Made by a program: the position numbers and the translations under genes
Notes under the pieces: generated by a model
The model's input: only the letters and a program-made list of their open reading frames with translations
Told to the model about the DNA's origin: nothing
Databases searched by the model: none
Shown here: one piece after another, positions 1 to 6,959 of the stretch
Layout: each line of letters opens with the position of its first letter
Numbering within the stretch: position 1 is the first letter of the stretch
NCBI GenBank assembly: GCA_947457605.1
Contig: CANGWP010000078.1
Location: 1-10,390, forward strand
DNA length: 10,390 bases
Direction: 5' to 3'
Origin: Bdellovibrionales bacterium
Lineage (GTDB): Bacteria; Bdellovibrionota; UBA1018; CAIMNF01

Positions 1-2
1 AT

Positions 3-365
3 CTTTGGGTTTTCGGGGGCCTGGAAGCCGATGTGGGCCCTCCGGCGCTTCGTTCCGACACCTCAAGCCGTTTCAGCTCACGCATGCTCTACCGGAACGC
101 GAGCCTGTTTCAGATCAAAAAACACCTGTTTCCCGGGAGCCCTCACGATCCGACCCTGTTCTTCAAATACATCCACGAATACTCCATCAAGGGAGATTGG
201 TTCGCGATGGATTTGCACTATTTGCTCAAACCAGGACTTCTGCTGTTTGTCGGGGGAGACATCCTCTCGAGTTATCGGGATGTTTCTCCGGACCGCGGAG
301 CCGAATTTCTAGCTGACATGCGCCCTCTTGGAAGGGCGCGATTGGGGGTGACCTATGCGTTCTAA
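3..365 (+). CDS. C-terminal part of a probable outer-membrane beta-barrel protein (5' end outside window)
   Basis: This open frame enters from the left edge and ends at TAA 363-365, giving 120 visible residues with no start codon needed. The last residues are R-A-R-L-G-V-T-Y-A-F-stop: alternating hydrophobic positions ending in a terminal phenylalanine. This is the usual beta-signal of outer-membrane barrels recognised by the BamA machinery. Upstream residues also show short aromatic, alternating stretches (for example around FFKYIHEYSI) separated by turns. The barrel family cannot be told from this piece. An internal ATG at 33 opens the same frame, but the frame is already open before it, so I treat the gene as truncated by the window edge. 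Its last 11 nt overlap the start of the lipoprotein gene, which suggests co-translation. The barrel call is an inference from the C-terminal pattern only. Confidence 0.62.
   Translation, partial: LWVFGGLEADVGPPALRSDTSSRFSSRMLYRNASLFQIKKHLFPGSPHDPTLFFKYIHEYSIKGDWFAMDLHYLLKPGLLLFVGGDILSSYRDVSPDRGAEFLADMRPLGRARLGVTYAF
320..339 (+). repeat. Perfect 7-bp inverted repeat just before the lipoprotein start
   Basis: GCGCCCT (320-326) and AGGGCGC (333-339) are exact reverse complements around a 6-nt loop, CTTGGA. The hairpin lies inside the end of the barrel gene and 15 nt upstream of the next ATG, directly before the GGGGGTGA that serves as its ribosome binding site. There is no following T-run, so it is not a standard intrinsic terminator. 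A role in translation of the downstream gene is possible but unproven. It also simply encodes R-P-L-G-R-A, so it may be chance. Confidence 0.4.
344..351 (+). promoter_or_regulatory. Ribosome binding site for the large lipoprotein gene
   Basis: GGGGGTGA lies 3 nt before the ATG at 355 and contains a GGTGA core that can pair with the 16S anti-Shine-Dalgarno sequence. It sits inside the end of the barrel gene. It supports 355 as the start, which is also where the signal peptide begins. Confidence 0.5.
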
Positions 366-3300
366 TCTCATCATCGCAGTTGCCATGACTCTGATCACCT
401 CCTGCTCGTGGATCAGAACGGAGCCGAAGGCTGTCTCAAGTCTTCAATCCCAGAGCCTCGACCTGAGCTGCATCAAAACCGTACCTGCCGGACTCCAGGA
501 TCTTTTCGGGGGAATTTACACTACGGACCCCAAGGATCAGGAAAAGATCCTTCAAACTTTCGGCTGCATTGATCACGCCCTGGACATTTTTTCAGGCTTC
601 ACCCGCGGCTCGAATCCCGATTTCTACTCCTCGAAGGAACTTCAAAAATTCGCAAACCTGTATCTGCCGGAAGCCACTCCGATCTCGGACTCTTTCATTC
701 AATCGATTTTTGAATTGAAACGCGCCATCATCGGGGGTGAGTCCACATCCCTCACCCGCTCGGAAATCAAAAGTCTTCAACTGAAATTGACCCGGTTCGG
801 AAAGATCATTGCCCCGTTCGCAGGTCAGATTCGTGTTCTGATCAAACCTGATTCCGCCGATTCCGCGAGCCGTCGGGCCGCAAGCATCGCCATGAGCAAG
901 TTCGTAATGGAACTCTCCAACATCCTCACGGACTCACCGAACTCTCTTGAATGGAAAAACCTTGTTCTCTTCATTCGGGAACTCGAACGATTCACGGACA
1001 CCGGGGAGCCATCAGCCCTTACATTCGTACGGGAACAACTTCCGATTTTCCAATACGTAAAACTTCTGCTGGTCGGCGGAAACGAAGCATCGATCGAAAC
1101 CTCGAAGTGGAAGCCGATTTTCAATTCCATCTCGCACTTTTACAGCGCGCTTCTTCTGACCTCCAATACCACGGACCTTCTAGAGCAGATGAGCCTCGAG
1201 GTGGAATCCTCCGAGGAAGAGCAAAGCAGGGCCGTTGTGAAACTCACAGGATTGCTCCGAGCCCTGATCCGGGATGAGGGTCTGAATTCACGCAGTACCG
1301 TCATTGTGATTTCGGACCGGTTTGCGAAGGCACTCCTTCTGAATTCGCTCGTTTTCCCGCGCAGCCGCGGCTCGCTTGCGCTGAAGCCCTTTCTTGAAAC
1401 CGCCTCCCTCCGCAAACTTTCGGGTGCGATCGTCGATCAACTCCAGAATCTGGATCGGAACAACCTCCGCCTCGAAGTCCTTCAATCCATTTCGGACAAT
1501 GTCATCTCCCTTCTGGAACAAGCGTCGATTTCAAACAGCCCCGGCCCCGGAACCACCTCTACGCTCAGCCTTCCGGATACGCTCGAATACCTCAATGAGC
1601 TTGCTCCCCTTTTGACTTCGCCCAAGGACACCCAATTGGTCCGAAGCGCCCTGAATACGGCCAGAAGCTCGATCCCCATCCTGATCGGCAAAGACTCGGA
1701 GCGACTCACACCGAAGGACCTGCGCCAACTGATCACCAAGGCTCTTGACATTTATGCGGCATGGTCCTCGGAGGGCAAAGTTCCGCGAAGTGAAAAGCTC
1801 GGTGCAAGCCTCGACATTCTGATCCGGAATCCTTCGCCCGTGACCCTTGGCTCAGCCCAACTCCTGAAAGCGGTGGACGATATCTCCACGTTTTTCCCGC
1901 TTGTGGCTCCGGATTCCAGGGTCAATTGGGATGAGATCCGCTCTCTGGTGACCCGGGGACTGAAATTGAAATCCGTCCTGTTTCAAACTCCGGAAACCTC
2001 CATCTCCCGCTTTGAACTTTCGCAGCTTTCTTTTCTTTATGAGCCGTTCCGCAAGGGCGAAAACCATGGCGAAGCACTGACCGCGCTCTCAAACCTTCTT
2101 CAGATCCGGAATTTCCAAACTGCCAGCATCGCCGACCTCGTGCCCGCGATGGATGCACTCCTCCCGCAATCCATGAGAACGTCGACACTGGGCCTGACCC
2201 TTCCCATGATTTCCCGTCTGAAGGCGCTCCTCGTAGGAGGAACGCCGGGCACCATTTCACGTTTCGAATACCCCGATCTTGCCCGCCTTGCAGGCGCCCT
2301 TTATTCCGAGATCGAGCCACTGATGCGTGAGGAGTTTTCGGCGTCTCTCGATTCCAGAACCGCCGGAATTGCAGCGGCTTCCCTCCATGCCCTGATCGAG
2401 AATCGCAAGGGTTACATTCTCATGGAGGATCTGAAGTCTGTTCTCTCCGACCTTTTCCAAAAATGGGGACTCTCCCCTCAGGAGCGGATTCTGGACCGAT
2501 TCCTGATTGGTTTTCACACCCGGGTTCTGAGACGCCAAAAAACGGAAAAGCCCGATTCCATCAAAGGACTTGCCTTCCCCGCAAGCGATCTCGGCTTGTT
2601 CCTCACTCTTGCGGAAAAAATCAGGGATGAACTGAAACCCCTCGAACAACTCTACCGCAGTATGGGTGCCGAAAAAGGAACCCTGCCCCGGGATGCGCTT
2701 TTGGAACATTTAAATGGAACCGATACCCAGAGGCTCCTGAAATCGATTCTCCCCTATCTGGCGGGTTCCGATCACCGTCTTCACTTTCCGGCGCGAGGCG
2801 AGGCACAGGATCGGCATTCCTTGTTTGAACTCTCCTACAAGATCGTAGTGTACAAGTCCGTAAGCGCGCTTTTCCCGCTTTACAAAGTCACCGAAGATCC
2901 GGCAGGCCCTGGAGTTCCGCGCCTGAATGAAGCCGATCTGACTGATTTGCTTGCAGATGTGAATGACCTCATCACGGATCTGAAACTTTCCTACGGATAT
3001 ACTCCGCCGGAGAAGTCAGCGAAATCCCGACTCCGCAGCATCAATCTTTTCACGAGAAACGGAAACGGAGACGACTTCATTGACGCAATCGAAACGACGG
3101 AATTCCTCACCATCACGCTTGGGGGAAAGAAAATCCTGTCCTCTGTCGAAGGAGAAATGATTCCAACCTGCTTTCCCGGCCGAAACAATCCGGATGACAT
3201 CTCCACGATTCCCGTGTCTTGTCTCTCGAAGGTTTTTTTCAAGAAGGACCAACTCCGAAAATTCTACGAAGACACGGTACCCGAACTCACCCGTGAGATC

Positions 3301-3810
3301 GCCCTCTGGGATGCGGATGCCCTCGAGGAATTCCGGAAATCCATGCTGAATTCGATTGATCCGAGGTGGACGGAAACAGGCGTGTTGGAACGGACAGACC
3401 TCGAAGCCTTCGTATCGGTTCCCAACTACACCGAAAATCTTTTTCAGCGCTTTGACGTGAATTCCAACGCGATCCTCGAATTCTCGGAGGCCATGCGTGG
3501 ATTCCCCGTTTTCTGCGAGGAAATCAAAAAAACGGGCGCAGGAGCCCTCAGAGGTTCTTGCAAGTCCGGAGAAAACCCGGATCAAATCGAGGCTGTCTAT
3601 GGCTATCTCCTGTTCCGCGGAGTTCCGCCCCGCGGAGTTCGTCCAACCGACAGTCTTTGGCAACGGTTGAAGGCGGCAAAGGACATCCTGGGCTGGTTCA
3701 GCTTCTGGAAGAAGCTGGATAAGACTCCGGAAGTCCGGGATGCCTATCCTCCGAAGATCGACCGCAAGGGAATCCTGAAAATCATGTCCAACCTCTCCAC
3801 TGCTACTTGA
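355..3810 (+). CDS. Large EF-hand-containing outer-membrane lipoprotein, unknown family
   Basis: This encodes a protein of 1151 residues. The N-terminus is a lipoprotein signal peptide: a short basic start, a hydrophobic stretch (residues 5-14) and a lipobox I-T-S-C with lipidated Cys17. Residue +2 is Ser, which under the usual Lol rule favours the outer membrane. The mature protein is mostly predicted amphipathic helix with no further membrane segment. Two EF-hand loops near the C-terminus keep good ligands: residues 902-913 (N1, N3, D5, I8, E12) and 1034-1045 (D1, N3, N5, L8, E12). From residue 126 on, more loops have the same spacing but lack calcium ligands. Six other cysteines occur only near the ends (39, 71, 939, 956, 1054, 1069), as close pairs that could form disulfides. 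Start 355 is fixed by the signal peptide and overlaps the barrel gene by 11 nt. I do not recognise the family. A structural or surface role with the barrel partner is an inference. Confidence 0.85.
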   Translation: MRSNLIIAVAMTLITSCSWIRTEPKAVSSLQSQSLDLSCIKTVPAGLQDLFGGIYTTDPKDQEKILQTFGCIDHALDIFSGFTRGSNPDFYSSKELQKFANLYLPEATPISDSFIQSIFELKRAIIGGESTSLTRSEIKSLQLKLTRFGKIIAPFAGQIRVLIKPDSADSASRRAASIAMSKFVMELSNILTDSPNSLEWKNLVLFIRELERFTDTGEPSALTFVREQLPIFQYVKLLLVGGNEASIETSKWKPIFNSISHFYSALLLTSNTTDLLEQMSLEVESSEEEQSRAVVKLTGLLRALIRDEGLNSRSTVIVISDRFAKALLLNSLVFPRSRGSLALKPFLETASLRKLSGAIVDQLQNLDRNNLRLEVLQSISDNVISLLEQASISNSPGPGTTSTLSLPDTLEYLNELAPLLTSPKDTQLVRSALNTARSSIPILIGKDSERLTPKDLRQLITKALDIYAAWSSEGKVPRSEKLGASLDILIRNPSPVTLGSAQLLKAVDDISTFFPLVAPDSRVNWDEIRSLVTRGLKLKSVLFQTPETSISRFELSQLSFLYEPFRKGENHGEALTALSNLLQIRNFQTASIADLVPAMDALLPQSMRTSTLGLTLPMISRLKALLVGGTPGTISRFEYPDLARLAGALYSEIEPLMREEFSASLDSRTAGIAAASLHALIENRKGYILMEDLKSVLSDLFQKWGLSPQERILDRFLIGFHTRVLRRQKTEKPDSIKGLAFPASDLGLFLTLAEKIRDELKPLEQLYRSMGAEKGTLPRDALLEHLNGTDTQRLLKSILPYLAGSDHRLHFPARGEAQDRHSLFELSYKIVVYKSVSALFPLYKVTEDPAGPGVPRLNEADLTDLLADVNDLITDLKLSYGYTPPEKSAKSRLRSINLFTRNGNGDDFIDAIETTEFLTITLGGKKILSSVEGEMIPTCFPGRNNPDDISTIPVSCLSKVFFKKDQLRKFYEDTVPELTREIALWDADALEEFRKSMLNSIDPRWTETGVLERTDLEAFVSVPNYTENLFQRFDVNSNAILEFSEAMRGFPVFCEEIKKTGAGALRGSCKSGENPDQIEAVYGYLLFRGVPPRGVRPTDSLWQRLKAAKDILGWFSFWKKLDKTPEVRDAYPPKIDRKGILKIMSNLSTAT
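3058..3093 (+). other. EF-hand calcium loop 1 of the lipoprotein
   Basis: Residues 902-913 read NGNGDDFIDAIE. The EF-hand positions are N1, N3, D5, I8, D9 and E12, so the bidentate glutamate and the hydrophobic position 8 are present. Position 6 is Asp instead of the usual Gly. The loop is followed by a plausible exiting helix. Calcium binding is predicted from the motif, not shown. Confidence 0.7.
3454..3489 (+). other. EF-hand calcium loop 2 of the lipoprotein
   Basis: Residues 1034-1045 read DVNSNAILEFSE, with D1, N3, N5, L8 and E12 in EF-hand register and flanking helices (NLFQRF before, AMRGF after). Position 6 is Ala in place of Gly. A degenerate loop at residues 1004-1015 ends 30 residues earlier, so the two could form a paired EF-hand lobe. 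Confidence 0.75.
3615..3640 (+). repeat. 11-bp direct repeat inside the lipoprotein gene
   Basis: CCGCGGAGTTC occurs at 3615-3625 and again at 3630-3640, an exact repeat with a 15-nt period. It encodes R-G-V-P-P-R-G-V. It is in frame and could have arisen by a small local duplication. Confidence 0.6.
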
Positions 3811-4774
3811 ACTGTGCGAGATAATTCACCAGTTCTTCAGGAAGGGGGGCTTCAATCTTGATCTCAACTCCTGTCATGGGATGATTGAATTCAAGTTTGT
3901 GCGCGTGAAGCATGAGCCTTGGGGGCGGAAGAATGGGTGAAATCCCCTCGGGAAAATAAAGGTCATCCCCGAAAATGGGGAGCCCCTCCTCGCTCAAATG
4001 CGCTCGAATCTGATGGGTCCTTCCGGTCTCAGGTCTTGCTTCAAGCCAATACCCGTCTCGAAACACTTCAATCACCTTGAAATCCGTGATTGCAAGGTCT
4101 CCGCCGGATTTTACGGCTCCATAGCACTTCTTTCCGGAGCGCTCCGTGACTACTCCGAGATAATTCTCGACCGTGAAATCGTCCGCAGGCCCAAACACCT
4201 TTGATCCCGGCGCGCGCCAGGAGATCGCGTGATAGGATTTTTGAATCCGATGATCTGCGAAGAGCTCGGACACCCCCTTGTTGGCATCTTCCCGCTTGGT
4301 GAGGAGAACCACCCCGGAGGTATCCCGGTCAAGTCGATGATGAAGACCCACGTAGTGATCCTCGACTTGCTCCCGCTCGGACAACAAATTTTTCACGAGG
4401 TTGAAAAGATTCGGCCGAAGTGGATCAAGGGTCGGCTGCGAGGGAAGACCGCTTGGCTTGTTCACGGCAATCAACCATTCATCCTCAAAGAGAATCCGGT
4501 CTGTTCCGAGGCGCGTGACTTCGAACTTTCTTGCGCGTCCCTTGAAAAGCCGTTCTTCGTCGTAGTAGACTTCGATGACTGCACCGGAAAAAACCGGAGT
4601 GAAGGCATTCTTGCAACGGTGGCGATTCACATACACGGCACCCCCCACGATGAGGTTCCGGATGGTGGTTCTGCTCACCTCTTTGCTCACGGCGGAAGGC
4701 AACCATTCCGCAAGAAAATGGTCCAGGCGAATCTTCGGCATGGATAAAGGAATTCGGGTTTGAAATCGTTGCAT
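3803..4774 (-). CDS. RluA-family RNA pseudouridine synthase with S4 domain
   Basis: This encodes a protein of 323 residues that isomerises specific uridines of rRNA or tRNA to pseudouridine in the cytoplasm. An S4 RNA-binding domain spans about residues 13-70 (RLDHFLAEWLP, then R-x-x-I-x-x-L). The catalytic domain follows, with HRLDRDTSG at 146-154, where Asp149 is the expected nucleophile, and the GRTHQIRAHL motif at 251-260. Length is normal for the family. The target base (RluA, RluC or RluD type) cannot be assigned from sequence alone, so no symbol is given. The start at 4774 is chosen because GGAG lies 5 nt upstream and the rel stop is only 1 nt away (TGA-C-ATG), which indicates translational coupling. 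Met12 at 4741 is a weaker alternative. The gene is last in the minus operon and overlaps the convergent lipoprotein gene by 8 nt. Confidence 0.93.
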   Translation of the reverse strand: MQRFQTRIPLSMPKIRLDHFLAEWLPSAVSKEVSRTTIRNLIVGGAVYVNRHRCKNAFTPVFSGAVIEVYYDEERLFKGRARKFEVTRLGTDRILFEDEWLIAVNKPSGLPSQPTLDPLRPNLFNLVKNLLSEREQVEDHYVGLHHRLDRDTSGVVLLTKREDANKGVSELFADHRIQKSYHAISWRAPGSKVFGPADDFTVENYLGVVTERSGKKCYGAVKSGGDLAITDFKVIEVFRDGYWLEARPETGRTHQIRAHLSEEGLPIFGDDLYFPEGISPILPPPRLMLHAHKLEFNHPMTGVEIKIEAPLPEELVNYLAQFK

Positions 4775-4775
4775 G

Positions 4776-6959
4776 TCAGCTCCGCTCGACCGAGATCACT
4801 CCCTTTTTCGATTCAAGAGCGCTCATCACGCGGTTCAATTGCTCCATGTTTCCAACCTCCACCTCAAACAATGCAATCGCTTTTTTGTCTTTCGTAGTTC
4901 GGATATTCGCGCTCGCGATATTTACCCCGCACCCCGTAATGGTCTGAGACATCAGCGCAAGAAGGCCGGTGTCATCATTGGAAAACACACGGATCCTTAC
5001 CGCCCGTTTCACAGGGGCATGCAGTGATTTGTTCCAGCTCACATCAATCCTGCGTTCCGTATCCGTATCGAGCGCTCTGGTGCAATTTGCCTGATGGATC
5101 GTCACACCGCGTCCGCGGGTGATGAACCCCACGATGCTCTCGCCGGGAACCGGATTGCAGCAGCGGGCATACCGGACCAGAAGATCATCCACACCCTCCA
5201 CGACGATCGCATTCCTTGCCTCGCTCTTTTTCGTGGCCGACTTGATCGCTTTTTTTAGGAAGCTCTCTTCTTCATCCGATTTGACCTTGGCCTTCAATGC
5301 CTCCAGCTCTTCTTTTGGAATGAGACGCTGGATGATCTGTTCGATCGGAAACCGTCCGTACCCGATTCCCACATGGAACTCGTCCATGGAGCGGACCCCG
5401 AGCTCCTTCATGACTTCATCGATCTTGCCGCTCTTTTCAAGCTTCGAAATGGAGAGTTCATAACGCCTCATCGCCTTTTCGAAAAGGTCCATTCCCTCGA
5501 CTCGCGCAAGCTCGCGCTCCCGCATCTTGATAAAGGCGCGGATCTTGGCCTTTGCTCGCGAGGACTTTACAATCTTAAGCCAATCCTTCGATGGCGTCTG
5601 ACTGGGAGAAGTGATCACTTCAATTGCATCTCCGGATTTCAACCGGTGACGAAGGGACACAATTCTTCCGTTCACCTTTGCGCCAACACAACGATTGCCG
5701 ACATCGGTATGCACGGCGTAGGCAAAATCAAGAGGGGTCGCGCCGTAGGGCAGTTCCTTCACCTCACCCTTGGGGGTGAAAACAAAAACATCCTCGGAGA
5801 ACAGATCCACCTTCACGGTTTCCAAAAACTCGTTTGGATCGGACAAATCCTTCTGCCACTCGAGCAGGCGATTCACCCAGAGGACATTGTCCCGGGTCGA
5901 GGAATCGAACTTCCCTTCCTTGTACTTCCAGTGAGCTGCGATCCCGCGCTCGGCAACGAGATGCATCTCATGGGTCCGAATCTGGATCTCGGTACGCTCC
6001 CCGGAGGGTCCAATCACGGTCGTGTGAAGGGACTGGTAGTGGTTCGCCTTCGGCATCGCAATGTAGTCCTTGAATCGGCCCGGAACCGGACGGAAGGCCG
6101 CGTGGATCACGCCGAGCGCCTTGTAACACTCCGTGATGTTGTCCACGATGATTCGAAAGGCAATCAGGTCATGAAGCTCGGTGAAATCAACTTGGCGCCT
6201 TTCCATTTTTTTGTAAATGGAGTGAAAATGCTTTGCACGCCCCGAGACCTGGGCCTGCACATCGTATTCCACGAGCTTTTCGTGAATCAGCTGAACCACA
6301 TCCTCGATGTATTTTTCCCGATCCGCCTTGTTCTTGGTCACGAGTTCGGCAAGCTTGTAATAGACATCCGGGTGAATGAAACGAAGGCAGAGGTCCTCGA
6401 GTTCCACCTTGATCCGGCTCATCCCGAGACGGTTTGCCAAAGGCGCATAGATATCGAGGGTTTCCTGGGAAATCGTCTTCTGCTTGTGGGTCGGTAAGAA
6501 CTGGAGCGAGCGCATGTTGCTCAAACGGTCTGCAAGCTTCACGATAATAACCCGGATGTCCTTGGACATCGCGATGATCATCTTTCGGAAGTTCTCCGCT
6601 TGCTTCTCCTCGGTGGTCCGAAAGGACATCTTGTTGAGCTTTGTCACTCCGTCGACAAGCGTTGCAACATCCTTCCCGAATTCACGCTCGATGTCCTCGA
6701 GCTTGGCTGCGGTATCCTCGACCGTATCGTGCAAAAAAGCGGCACAAATGGAGGAAAGATCGAGCCTGAGATCGGCCAGGATCTGTGCGACCTCGGTCGG
6801 ATGGATGATGTAGGGGTCCCCGCTGGAACGCTTTTGTTCCCCGTGGGCTTTTTCGGCAAACGCATATGCCTTCCGCACCAGAGCGAGATCCGCATCCGGA
6901 AAATACCCTTGGATCGTATTGCAGATCGTATCCACTGTCGCTACGCTTGGCTTTGCCAT
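4776..6959 (-). CDS. rel: Bifunctional (p)ppGpp synthetase/hydrolase, RelA/SpoT homologue
   Basis: This encodes a 727-residue long-form RSH enzyme that makes (p)ppGpp from ATP and GDP/GTP and also degrades it, controlling the stringent response. The hydrolase HD domain is intact: R44, H53, H77-D78, E81-D82, D144 and N148, in the same register as Rel of Streptococcus equisimilis as I recall it. The synthetase domain has R241, K243, H244, D264 and an EIQIRT motif at 324-329. The RFKD motif (295-298) is the type found in bifunctional enzymes rather than the EXDD of synthetase-only RelA. A TGS domain (about 386-448), a conserved C-C...H...C region (C600, C601, H622, C626) and a C-terminal ACT domain (about 652-727) follow. 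No domain looks broken. The start has GAAGGGGG just upstream and overlaps gmk by 19 nt. Both activities are predicted to be functional. Confidence 0.97.
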   Translation of the reverse strand: MAKPSVATVDTICNTIQGYFPDADLALVRKAYAFAEKAHGEQKRSSGDPYIIHPTEVAQILADLRLDLSSICAAFLHDTVEDTAAKLEDIEREFGKDVATLVDGVTKLNKMSFRTTEEKQAENFRKMIIAMSKDIRVIIVKLADRLSNMRSLQFLPTHKQKTISQETLDIYAPLANRLGMSRIKVELEDLCLRFIHPDVYYKLAELVTKNKADREKYIEDVVQLIHEKLVEYDVQAQVSGRAKHFHSIYKKMERRQVDFTELHDLIAFRIIVDNITECYKALGVIHAAFRPVPGRFKDYIAMPKANHYQSLHTTVIGPSGERTEIQIRTHEMHLVAERGIAAHWKYKEGKFDSSTRDNVLWVNRLLEWQKDLSDPNEFLETVKVDLFSEDVFVFTPKGEVKELPYGATPLDFAYAVHTDVGNRCVGAKVNGRIVSLRHRLKSGDAIEVITSPSQTPSKDWLKIVKSSRAKAKIRAFIKMRERELARVEGMDLFEKAMRRYELSISKLEKSGKIDEVMKELGVRSMDEFHVGIGYGRFPIEQIIQRLIPKEELEALKAKVKSDEEESFLKKAIKSATKKSEARNAIVVEGVDDLLVRYARCCNPVPGESIVGFITRGRGVTIHQANCTRALDTDTERRIDVSWNKSLHAPVKRAVRIRVFSNDDTGLLALMSQTITGCGVNIASANIRTTKDKKAIALFEVEVGNMEQLNRVMSALESKKGVISVERS
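4780..4783 (-). promoter_or_regulatory. Ribosome binding site of the pseudouridine synthase gene, inside the rel 3' end
   Basis: On the minus strand GGAG is followed by 5 nt (CTGAC, containing the rel stop TGA) and then ATG. It decides for the 4774 start over the ATG at 4741, which has no comparable site before it. Ribosomes ending rel would terminate right at this site. Confidence 0.55.

Larger units (their letters stand above)
730..3489 (+). repeat. Array of degenerate EF-hand-like helix-loop-helix modules in the lipoprotein
   Basis: Loops sharing a pattern of small/Gly residues, a hydrophobic residue at loop position 8 and usually an acidic residue at position 12, followed by a helix, recur through the protein. 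By residue number they are 126-137, 240-251, 444-455, 491-502, 543-554, 627-638, 681-692, 850-861 and 1004-1015, in addition to the true EF-hands at 902-913 and 1034-1045. The pentapeptide ISRFE occurs in two of them (550-554 and 634-638). Positions 240-251 and 491-502 have K and Q at position 12. Several copies are about 47-54 residues apart. Loop positions 1, 3 and 5, which carry calcium ligands in EF-hands, are mostly non-acidic. The repeat is visible at protein level only, not as DNA identity. Confidence 0.5.

Noticed and set aside
3016..3663. 215-codon minus-strand frame opposite the lipoprotein
   Set aside because: The plus-strand gene has a signal peptide, EF-hands and a single uninterrupted frame. 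The antisense frame shows nothing recognisable.
3809..3835. GAACTG...CAGTTC inverted repeat at the convergent junction as a terminator
   Set aside because: The stem is only 6 bp with a 15-nt loop and no T-run on either side, so it is too weak to call.
5373..6497. 374-codon open frame on the plus strand opposite rel
   Set aside because: It is antisense to the well-conserved synthetase, TGS and hydrolase regions of rel, its translation shows no recognisable domain, and its openness is explained by the codon bias of rel.
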